Source: Chiridota heheva
Lineage: Eukaryota; Echinodermata; Holothuroidea; Apodida; Chiridotidae
DNA length: 64,000 bases
Assembly: GCA_020152595.1 (NCBI GenBank)
Contig: JAIGNY010003313.1
Coordinates: forward strand, 1,352,001 to 1,416,000
Direction: 5' to 3'
Shown one piece after another: positions 50,001-62,000 of the stretch. Below the pieces are notes generated by a model. That model was not told the DNA's origin and did not search any database. It saw only the letters and a list, made by a program, of their open reading frames with translations. Position numbers and translations under genes: made by a program. Every line of letters begins with the position of its first letter. Position 1 is the stretch's first letter.

Positions 50001-53000
50001 CATCCATATACAGCAATTCAGCATAAGTTGCTGCTACACATCCATATACAGCAATTTAGCATAAGTTGCTGCTACACGTCCATATACAGCAACTTAGCAT
50101 AAGTTGCTGCTACACGTCCATATACAGCAATTTAGCTTAAGTTGCTGCTACACGTCCATATACAACAACTTAGCATAAGTTGCTGCTACACGTCCATATA
50201 CAACAATTTAGCATAAGTTGCTGCTTAAGTTGCATATACAGCAACTTAGCATAAGTTGCTGCTACACGTCCATATACCCCAAAAGGATGTAATTTACAGA
50301 TGCGAAAGTGAAGAATGTTACCTGGAGAATGGGCACCTTTTGTCATGCCAGCAGCCATTTTCAGGAAGTGTGAAACAGGAGGGGTGTTGAACGTGATGTC
50401 ATAGGTCCTATCAGGCTGCAATACAAGAGAACAAATTAATTCTGTCAGAATGATAAGAAGGCTGTGGTTCTGTTTTGTCAATCACAATATAGAACATATA
50501 CCAGAACCAAAGGGTTTTGTGGTTCTGATGCAGTTTTTTTCTTATACTGTTTGATTTGCAAGTTTTGTATAAACTGTCATGTCATTGCATATCATGAAAT
50601 ATTTGTTCCATTATATTTATTCATAAGCCACACCCCACAATGCAGATCAATGAAATAGAACCTGTTGACAACACTATAGCATATGCACAATGATTAACAA
50701 CAATCATAGCAAGTATGATGCAAAACAGACATACTGTACTGTTGTTACATTTATCACATTTGAATAATTTACATTTGGACCCGCCTACTCATTGATATGT
50801 ATGGTATTACCACCAAAAACAATAGGGCACATCAACAGACCACGGGCTATCTGTCACATACAACATGAATCCCGTTTAGTGTTCTTGAGTTATCATGTTT
50901 AAAAGCCTTCATAAGCAGAATCATATTAAGCCCCACCTACAACGCATATTAATAAAGTTCAACGTTTTTATACCATGTACATGTACACACCAGCTAACAT
51001 CACAGTTATGCCATATATGAAACAAAACACAGAAGTGGTTATCAAAATATGAGGATTTCAAGATTTTTGCATTAAGCCCTGCCAACTTATTAATATGCAT
51101 GACATCACCACCAAACAAATAGGGCACATCTACAGACCATGGGCTATTTGTGTACCATATATGGCATGTATCCTGTGTATCGCTCATAAGATGTCATGTT
51201 TACAAGTTCTTTTCAGCAAAATCATATTCAGTCCCACCCGCTACGCATATTAATGGTATTCAATTATACCAAATATGAAATAAAATGGACATGCTGTTCT
51301 TAAAATAAGAAACAAAACAAATATTATCACAAAACTGGATTATGTTATTTCTACAGATCTAGAAGACCTACACAAAAAAGTTATACAGCCAAGTCCTGCT
51401 TGGTTATAGGGTATTGTTTCATGACCTAACACTGTGATTTCAGACCATTGTATGAAACCAGCATATATTAACACTGGGACATATTAAAGTAAACAAATCT
51501 CCTAATTAATAGTAAGTACTTTCTTAGTGTGCTGAGTGCAGTTTACACACTTTAAACTAAAATTTCAACCTCTTGTTGATTCCAAATATAAGCCTACACT
51601 TTTAGAATTAACCAAGAATTTAATTCCAAGCATGTCCTAAACTTTGCAGCTGATCTAACAATAACAAGGAAAATTAAAAGTTATACAAGGTATCACAATA
51701 AATCAAATGATAATCTAAAAAAAAAGTAAAAACAAAAAGCTATTCCTACCAATTACAGTATAACTCACATTTCAAAATAGAGTGATGAACAACATCCTAG
51801 AGGACCTCTACACCTACTCGTAATCACCAAAAACATAAAGACAAATGTTCAACTTTTTTCACTAATCGCCACCGGGCCCATACAAACAAATTTAGTAATA
51901 ATAATAACAAATAATAATAATGATGCTTATATAACGCAGACATCCAGAAAAATAACTGTTCGAGGCACTGTACGAAATATAGGTTAAGTTAGAGTACAAA
52001 AGTGTAAATAAATAAAATACAAGTCTTAAGTTGTCTTTTGAAAGTATCCAATGTCAGTGAAAATTTCAGGTGAGGAAGTGGAGAATTCCAGAATTTAGGT
52101 GCTGACGCTGAGAAAGAAATATCACGAAATTGGGATCTTGTTGATGGTTGTAGAAGCTGGAAAAAAATCACTAAAATATAGAGCGAGACTTGGAATATTG
52201 GTTCAAATGAGACTGCTAAGATAAACAGGAGCTATACCCTAAATAGACGGAAAAGTTAGAAGAATTTTGAAAATAATACGCTTTTCAACAGGAAGTCAAT
52301 GTAAGTCCTTCAGAATAAGTGGGATGTGATCCGTTCGTCTGCACTTAGTGATTAGCCAATAGCCAGGCATCTGAATGTTGGATAAGATGAAGTTTGTGCA
52401 AGAGGAAAGAAGAGCATCCATAAAGAAGAGAGCTGCCATAGTCAAGTCGAGACATGATGAAACAATGAACAAGCTGAATGAGGATGGGTTGTGGCAAATA
52501 TTTCTTAAATTTAGCGATACTCCTTAGATAAAAATGACGGACTTGCAAACTTGATTAACACGGGATACCATTGATAAATTAAAGTCTAAGATAATGCCAA
52601 GATCACAAACAGTTTTAAGCAGCTTGAATAAATGTGAGGCAAATTCAAAAGAAGGTGTGACAGAAATATTTCTAAGTTGTTATTTGGATCTGAAGACAAT
52701 AAATTCTGTTTTGCTATTATTAAATCGAAGCTGTGAAGAATGCATCCAGTGAAGTATGTTAGATAAAGCATTTTCTATATTCTTTAATTTGCTTAAAATA
52801 CTATCTTGCATTGGTTTTAATGATATAAAGTGCTGGGTGTCATCTGTGTAGAAGTGATAATTGAGATGGTAGTGACTGAAAAAATCAGCAAGTGCGGATG
52901 GATATAATGTAAACAAAATCAGTCCTAGCACTGACCCTAGCAGGACGCTGTAACTGATTTCTTGTCAGGGATGAACATTTGCCTATATGATACAGTACTT

Positions 53001-56000
53001 TGAAAAGTCTTGCTAGTAAGATAGGATTTAAACCATTTAAGAGCTCTACCGGATATTCCAAAGTTGTGATGTAATCTGTTGATAAGTATTGTGATATTTA
53101 TTGTGTCAAACGCTGCCAAGAGATCCAGTAAAATTAGAAAAAAAGTTTCCTTCTTATCCATTGCACTTAGTATATTAGATTTGATACAAACCATTGCCGT
53201 TTCTGTGCTATAAAATGGTTTATAAGCTGACTGCATTTCGCCAAATAATGAATTATGTTGTAAATATGGCAAGAGCTGATTTGCAACAGCTTTTTCAATG
53301 GTTTTACCTAATGACTTTTTCTCTATGAGTGGCACAATGAGGGCTTTTAAGTCTGTGAGTATTTGTCCAGTTGCTAAAGATTTGTTAACAATCATTGTCA
53401 CTACAGGAGCAATTTTAATTGTGCTGCAAGTTCACTGCTGTTTTGATTCGAGGGAAAGGTTGAAGTTTCGGTGTAATAGCTGGTCTTTTGTCTTAAAGAG
53501 TCTCGGTGTAATAGCTGCTCTATTGTCCTAAAGAGTCTTGGTGTAATAGCTGGTCTACTGTCTTAAAGAGTCTCCGTGTAACAGCTGGTCTTTTGTCTTA
53601 AAGAGTAGCGGTGTAATAGCTGGTCTTCTACTGTCTTTAAGAGTCTCGGTGTAATAGCTGCTCTATTGTCTTAAAGAGTCTCGGTGTAATAGCTGGTCTA
53701 CTGTCTTAAAGAGTCTCCGTGTAACAGCTGGTCTTCTACTGTCTTTAAGAGTCTCGGTGTAATAGCTGCTCTATTGTCTTAAAGAGTTTTGGTGTAATAG
53801 CTGGTCTTTTGTCTTAAAGAGTCTCAGTGTAATAGCTGGTCTTCTACTGTCTTAAAGAGTCTCGGTGTTATAGCTGGTCTTCTACTGTCTTAAAGAGTCT
53901 CAGTGTAATAGCTGGTCTTCTACTGTCTTAAAGAGTCTCGGTGTTATAGCTGGTCTTCTACTGTCTTAAAGAGTCTCTGTGTAACAGCTGGTCTACTGTC
54001 TTAAAGAGTCTCGGTGTAATAGCTGGTCTTCTACTGTCTTAAAGAGTCTCGGTGTAACAGCTGGTCTACTGTCTTAAAGAGTCTCTGTGTAACAGCTGGT
54101 CTACTGTCTTAAAGAGTCTCGGTGTTATAGCTGGTCTTCTACTGTCTTAAAGAGTCTCAGTGTAATAGCTGGTCTTCTACTGTCTTAAAGAGTCTCTGTG
54201 TAACAGCTGGTCTACTGTCTTAAAGAGTCTCGGTGTTATAGCTGGTCTTCTACTGTCTTAAAGAGTCTCGGTGTAATAGCTGGTCTACTGTCTTAAAGAG
54301 TCTCCGTGTAACAGCTGGTCTTCTACTGTCTTAAAGAGTCTCTGTGTAACAGCTGGTCTACTGTCTTAAAGAGTCTCGGTGTTATAGCTGGTCTTCTACT
54401 GTCTTAAAGAGTCTCGGTGTAATAGCTGGTCTTTTGTCTTAAAGAGTCTCAGTGTAATAGCTGGTCTTCTACTGTCTTAAAGAGTCTCGGTGTTATAGCT
54501 GGTCTTCTACTGTCTTAAAGAGTCTCGGTGTAATAGCTGGTCTTTTGTCTTAAAGAGTCTCGGTGTTATAGCTGGTTTACTGTCTTAAAGAGTCTCGGTG
54601 TAATAGCTGGTCTTCTACTGTCTTTAAGAGTCTCGGTGTAATAGCTGCTCTATTGTCTTAAAGAGTCTCGGTGTAATAGCTGGTCTACTGTCTTAAAGAG
54701 TCTCCGTGTAACAGCTGGTCTTCTACTGTCTTTAAGAGTCTCGGTGTAATAGCTGCTCTATTGTCTTAAAGAGTTTTGGTGTAATAGCTGGTCTTTTGTC
54801 TTAAAGAGTCTCAGTGTAATAGCTGGTCTTCTACTGTCTTAAAGAGTCTCGGTGTTATAGCTGGTCTTCTACTGTCTTAAAGAGTCTCTGTGTAACAGCT
54901 GGTCTACTGTCTTAAAGAGTCTCGGTGTTATAGCTGGTCTTCTACTGTCTTAAAGAGTCTCGGTGTAATAGCTGGTCTTTTGTCTTAAAGAGTCTCAGTG
55001 TAATAGCTGGTCTTCTACTGTCTTAAAGAGTCTCGGTGTTATAGCTGGTCTTCTACTGTCTTAAAGAGTCTCGGTGTAATAGCTGGTCTTTTGTCTTAAA
55101 GAGTCTCGGTGTTATAGCTGGTTTACTGTCTTAAAGAGTCTCGGTGTAATAGCTGGTCTTCTACTGTCTTTAAGAGTCTCGGTGTAATAGCTGCTCTATT
55201 GTCTTAAAGAGTCTCGTGTAATAGCTGGTCTTCTACTGTCTTAAAGAGTCTCGGTGTTATAGCTGGTCTTCTACTGTCTTAAAGAGTCTCGGTGTAATAG
55301 CTGGTCTTCTACTGTCTTAAAGAGTCTCGGTGTTATAGCTGGTCTTCTACTGTCTTAAAGAGTCTCGTGTAATAGCTGGTCTTCTACTGTCTTAAAGAGT
55401 CTCGGTGTAATAGCTGGTCTTCTACTGTCTTAAAGAGTCTCGGTGTAATAGCTGGTCTTCTACTGTCTTAAAGAGTCTCGGTGTAATAGCTGGTCTTCTA
55501 CTGTCTTAAAGAGTCTCGGTGTTATAGCTGGTCTTCTACTGTCTTAAAGAGTCTCGGTGTTATAGCTGGTCTATTGTTTTAAAGAGTCTCGATGTAATAG
55601 CTGGTCTTCTACTGTCTTAAAGAGTCTCGGTGTTATAGCTGGTTTACTGTCTTAAAGAGTCTCGGTGTAATAGCTGGTCTACTGTCTTAAAGAGTCTCGG
55701 TGTTATAGCTGGTCTATTGTTTTAAAGAGTCTCGATGTAATAGCTGGTCTTCTACTGTCTTAAAGAGTCTCGGTGTAATAGCTGGTTTACTGTCTTAAAG
55801 AGTCTCAGTGTAATAGCTGGTCTTCTACTGTCTTAAAGAGTCTCGGTGTAATAGCTGGTCTTCTACTGTCTTAAAGAGTCTCGGTGTAATAGCTGCTCTA
55901 TTGTCTTAAAGAGTCTCGGTGTAATAGCTGGTCTACTGTCTTAAAGAGTCTCCGTGTAACAGCTGGTCTTCTACTGTCTTTAAGAGTCTCGGTGTAATAG

Positions 56001-59000
56001 CTGCTCTATTGTCTTAAAGAGTTTTGGTGTAATAGCTGGTCTTCTACTGTCTTAAAGAGTCTCGGTGTTATAGCTGGTCTATTGTTTTAAAGAGTCTCGA
56101 TGTAATAGCTGGTCTTCTACTGTCTTAAAGAGTCTCGGTGTAATAGCTGGTTTACTGTCTTAAAGAGTCTCAGTGTAATAGCTGGTTTACTGTCTTAAAG
56201 AGTCTCAGTGTAATAGCTGGTCTTCTACTGTCTTAAAGAGTCTCGGTGTAATAGCTGCTCTATTGTCTTAAAGAGTCTCGGTGTAATAGCTGGTCTACTG
56301 TCTTAAAGAGTCTCCGTGTAACAGCTGGTCTTCTACTGTCTTTAAGAGTCTCGGTGTAATAGCTGCTCTATTGTCTTAAAGAGTTTTGGTGTAATAGCTG
56401 GTCTTTTGTCTTAAAGAGTCTCAGTGTAATAGCTGGTCTTCTACTGTCTTAAAGAGTCTCGGTGTTATAGCTGGTCTTCTACTGTCTTAAAGAGTCTCAG
56501 TGTAATAGCTGGTCTTCTACTGTCTTAAAGAGTCTCGGTGTTATAGCTGGTCTTCTACTGTCTTAAAGAGTCTCAGTGTAATAGCTGGTCTTCTACTGTC
56601 TTAAAGAGTCTCTGTGTAACAGCTGGTCTACTGTCTTAAAGAGTCTCGGTGTTATAGCTGGTCTTCTACTGTCTTAAAGAGTCTCGGTGTAATAGCTGGT
56701 CTTTTGTCTTAAAGAGTCTCAGTGTAATAGCTGGTCTTCTACTGTCTTAAAGAGTCTCGGTGTTATAGCTGGTCTTCTACTGTCTTTAAGAGTCTCGGTG
56801 TAATAGCTGCTCTATTGTCTTAAAGAGTCTCGGTGTAATAGCTGGTCTACTGTCTTAAAGAGTCTCCGTGTAACAGCTGGTCTTCTACTGTCTTTAAGAG
56901 TCTCGGTGTAATAGCTGCTCTATTGTCTTAAAGAGTTTTGGTGTAATAGCTGGTCTTTTGTCTTAAAGAGTCTCAGTGTAATAGCTGGTCTTCTACTGTC
57001 TTAAAGAGTCTCGGTGTTATAGCTGGTCTTCTACTGTCTTAAAGAGTCTCTGTGTAACAGCTGGTCTACTGTCTTAAAGAGTCTCGGTGTTATAGCTGGT
57101 CTTCTACTGTCTTAAAGAGTCTCGGTGTAATAGCTGGTCTTTTGTCTTAAAGAGTCTCAGTGTAATAGCTGGTCTTCTACTGTCTTAAAGAGTCTCGGTG
57201 TTATAGCTGGTCTTCTACTGTCTTAAAGAGTCTCGGTGTAATAGCTGGTCTTTTGTCTTAAAGAGTCTCGGTGTTATAGCTGGTTTACTGTCTTAAAGAG
57301 TCTCGGTGTAATAGCTGGTCTTCTACTGTCTTTAAGAGTCTCGGTGTAATAGCTGCTCTATTGTCTTAAAGAGTCTCGGTGTAATAGCTGGTCTTCTACT
57401 GTCTTAAAGAGTCTCGGTGTTATAGCTGGTCTTCTACTGTCTTAAAGAGTCTCGGTGTAATAGCTGGTCTTCTACTGTCTTAAAGAGTCTCGGTGTTATA
57501 GCTGGTCTTCTACTGTCTTAAAGAGTCTCGGTGTAATAGCTGGTCTTCTACTGTCTTAAAGAGTCTCGGTGTAATAGCTGGTCTTCTACTGTCTTAAAGA
57601 GTCTCGGTGTAATAGCTGGTCTTCTACTGTCTTAAAGAGTCTCGGTGTAATAGCTGGTCTTCTACTGTCTTAAAGAGTCTCGGTGTTATAGCTGGTCTTC
57701 TACTGTCTTAAAGAGTCTCGGTGTTATAGCTGGTCTATTGTTTTAAAGAGTCTCGATGTAATAGCTGGTCTTCTACTGTCTTAAAGAGTCTCGGTGTTAT
57801 AGCTGGTTTACTGTCTTAAAGAGTCTCGGTGTAATAGCTGGTCTACTGTCTTAAAGAGTCTCGGTGTTATAGCTGGTCTATTGTTTTAAAGAGTCTCGAT
57901 GTAATAGCTGGTCTTCTACTGTCTTAAAGAGTCTCGGTGTAATAGCTGGTTTACTGTCTTAAAGAGTCTCAGTGTAATAGCTGGTCTTCTACTGTCTTAA
58001 AGAGTCTCGGTGTAATAGCTGGTCTTCTACTGTCTTAAAGAGTCTCGGTGTTATAGCTGGTCTTCTACTGTCTTAAAGAGTCTCGGTGTAATAGCTGGTC
58101 TTCTACTGTCTTAAAGAGTCTCGGTGTTATAGCTGGTCTTCTACTGTCTTAAAGAGTCTCGGTGTAATAGCTGGTCTTCTACTGTCTTAAAGAGTCTCGG
58201 TGTTATAGCTGGTCTTCTACTGTCTTAAAGAGTCTCGGTGTTATAGCTGGTCTTTTGTCTTAAAGAGTCTCAGTGTAATAGCTGGTCTTCTACTGTCTTA
58301 AAGAGTCTCGGTGTTATAGCTGGTTTACTGTCTTCTCGGTGTAATAGCTGTCTTAAAGAGTCTCGGTGTAATAGCTGGTCTTTTGTCTTAAAGAGTCTCG
58401 GTGTAATAGCTGGTCTTCTACTGTCTTAAAGAGTCTCGGTGTTATAGCTGGTTTACTGTCTTAAAGAGTCTCGGTGTAATAGCTGGTCTTCTACTGTCTT
58501 AAAGAGTCTCGGTGTTATAGCTGGTTTACTGTCTTAAAGAGTCTCGGTGTAATAGCTGGTCTTCTACTGTCTTAAAGAGTCTCGGTGTAATAGCTGGTCT
58601 TTTGTCTTAAAGAGTCTCGGTGTAATAGCTGGTCTTCTACTGTCTTAAAGAGTCTCGGTGTTATAGCTGGTTTACTGTCTTAAAGAGTCTCGGTGTAATA
58701 GCTGGTCTTCTACTGTCTTAAAGAGTCTCGGTGTAATAGCTGGTCTTTTGTCTTAAAGAGTCTCGGTGTAATAGCTGGTCTTCTACTGTCTTAAAGAGTC
58801 TCGGTGTTATAGCTGGTTTACTGTCTTAAAGAGTCTCGGTGTTATAGCTGGTCTTCTACTGTCTTAAAGAGTCTCGGTGTTATAGCTGGTTTACTGTCTT
58901 AAAGAGTCTCGGTGTAATAGCTGGTCTATTGTTTTAAAGAGTCTCGGTGTAAAAGCTGGTATATTGTCTTAAAGAGTGTTGGTGTAATAGCTGGTCTATT

Positions 59001-62000
59001 GTCTTAAAGAGTCTCGGTGTAATAGCTGGTCTTTTGTCTTAAAGAGTCTCGGTGTAATAGCTGGTCTATTGTTTTAAAGAGTCTCGGTGTAAAAGCTGGT
59101 CTATTGTCTTAAAGAGTGTTGGTGTAATAGCTGGTCTATTGTCTTAAAGAGTCTCAGTGTAATAGCTGGTCTTTTGTCTTAAAGAGTCTCGGTGTAAAAG
59201 CTGGTCTATTGTCTTAAAGAGTGTTGGTGTAATAGCTGGTTTACTGTCTTAAAGAGTCTCGGTGTAATAGCTGGTCTATTGTCTTAAAGAGTGTTGGTGT
59301 AATAGCTGGTCTATTGTCTTAAAGAGTCTCGGTGTAATAGCTGCTCTATTGTCTTAAAGAGTCTCGGTGTAATAGCTGTTCTATTGTCTTAAAGAGTCTC
59401 AGTGTAATAGCTGGTTTGTTTGTTTGTTTGTTTGATGAGGGCTTAACGGCACCATGACAACGAAGGTCAAATTTTGCCTGAGAGGTCAGATCATTCTAGA
59501 GGTAGGAAGGAAAGGAAACTGGGGGAGAATGAGAGAAATTCAAGAATAAAAGGTCAGAAAGCTGTGATTAAGAGGGGAGGTGCATGATTTTAACAAAAAC
59601 AAAGTAGAGAGGGGGTGGAAGAGTAGAATTAAATATGGTTGTAGAGGGAGGCATGATGAAGGAAGGAGATAACTTCATCTGGAGGATTTTTCAGGAAGAA
59701 CTCAGCAATTGAGTTGTGGGGAGCGAGGGAAGCTCTGGAAAGGTTGTACAGGGGCAAGCAAGGAGAACGTGATGGATTGTGAGGGTGCAATGGCAATTGT
59801 TGCAGAGAGGTTGGGGGAGCCAATAAGGAGGTGGGAGTGAGTGAGGTGGGTGTGACCAATTTTAAGACGGGTAATATGAACGTTGTCAATCGGAATTGTG
59901 GGCTGGATGACATGGAGTTCGTTATCAATTTGGGAGTTCCATGAGGTTTGCCAGCGGTCACGAACAAGGGAAGCAATAAGCGGTTTGATGTCAGAGAGGG
60001 TTTTGGGAAAAGGGGCAGGGAGGAGATTGAGGGCAAGCTTAGCGGCTGCATCAACCCTGTCATTACCTGGGATACCAACATGGTTGGGAATCCAGAAGAA
60101 AAGAATACTTTTCCTGCAGAGGGTGGGTGAAAAGAGTTTCCGGAGGAGGAGGTGGCATGTGAGGTTATCCCATTTAAGATTGAGTAAAGAAGTAAGAACA
60201 GCCTTTGAGTCAGAGAAAATGGCAAAGTGGCTGAGCGGAGAGTATTCAATAAAGTTAAGGGCACGAAGAATGGCCTTGGCTATCCTTACTTCTACAACGT
60301 TGTCAGAAAATCCTCTCATCCGGTGATTGGTTTTGTGAAAGCTGCAAAATTCTGAAAGTGGGCAGAGTTCTACTCGAAGATAACACTGTCACGTGACCTC
60401 ATTATAGCAGCTGTGGGAACTGACTGAAGTGATTATTTTACCCTTTAAATTATCTGCTTATTAATACAGCAACATGGTCCAGTATTCAAAAGTTAATCAA
60501 TATATGATTAAGATGTCATGACTCATGTCACGGCCATGATCAAAAAATATATGCATATATCCTCGGTTTCCACGGCGCAAGCGGATGAGAGTGCATGACT
60601 CCCCCTGGACACCAGTCCACCGCAGATTAACTCCCCAGCAGTGCTGGTACTCATTTTACAGCTGAGTGGACTGAAGCAAGTAAAGTAAAGTGTATTGCTC
60701 AAAGACAAAATGCAGCGCTAACGGCGGGGATTCAAACTCCTTACCTCTCGAATACGAGCATGACTACTTAACCACTGAGCCACAGCACAATATTCTTATA
60801 TAGTTATCAATATCAGCTATAAAAACAGCATCTGGTTGGGCTGTATTGATGGATTCAGGAATATCAACTGTCTGCTTATCTCACTACTGACATACTCACT
60901 TTTATCACAATTTTTGTAGGAAGAGGAACTCCATCTTTTATATGTTTTGTTTTTTCATTGAAGTCTTTACAGAATTGTCCAATAACAATTCCTTTCTGTG
61001 AAAAAAAATAAAAATAATAGCAAATGTTACAGACAGCGGAAAATGTTAATATGACAGAGAAATACTGTGGAGAATACTAATAGGTGTTAAGACTTGTAGT
61101 GTGCTGATTTGTTCAGATGAACTTATTTATAAGAAATATTTTCTTCATATAACATTGGCTGCTTTTGAAAATAAATATCATTTGCAAAAAAACAGATTTC
61201 ATCAAAATCTGTTACAAATTTCAAACTTGGCATTCTACACTTCAGGCCTCTCTTAAGGTAAATTGTGAATTACAGGGCAATCTTGGTATTTTGCTTTTAA
61301 ATTGTCTATCAAAATTCTACAAAGGGGTGCAGTACAGTTTTTGTATCTTTATCATACACCCAATCATTTTCTAGCTGAAATAAACTTTATAATAATTTTC
61401 AATGACTGAAAAATAGAAAAGGAATTGAAACATCTCGACCAAAAATACATCACATTTAGCATAAATTGTATGTTTTATCAGTCATAATTCTAAAACTCAA
61501 AGTGCTATTTTCAAAATTCAGACGCTCACCTGTCCAGACCTGTCTTTAGATCGATGTAGAAAACAATACATGCCCATCAACCTCTTTTCTGCCATTACCC
61601 AAACACCACAAAAATAACCATGTTTCCATCATGTCAAAACGAGAGTGAAAAACTCTTCGATAATGAATTTCTTCATTGGCTGTTCACTCAGAGATAAAAA
61701 ATAGAACTACTAATTCGACAATGAATTTGATATTAGGAAGAATATTTAATTCTTCCTGATGATCCTGAAAGGAAACTTTTAAGCCCTCTATTGTGTGTGT
61801 GCACAAAGCATAACATCTGAACCATGCAATTAAGGAGGTGCACATTGAGTCTATGTGTGCTCTGAGCCTTCACGCTTGAATGAATCACAATATAATTTCC
61901 TTTCCTATCAGGATCCTAAGGCAAGATTGGAGTTTTTTTCCTCTATACTTTTGTTTTTTCATAGATTTTAAAAGCAACTTACATGTAGCTAATACATCTG

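Noticed and set aside
49020-50276. Regularly spaced repeats resembling a CRISPR array
   Set aside because: Units are contiguous 38-bp tandem copies without unique spacers, in an intron of an animal gene.
59883-60326. 147-codon plus-strand open frame
   Set aside because: It is the antisense shadow of the RNase H region of the I/Nimb-like retrotransposon on the minus strand.
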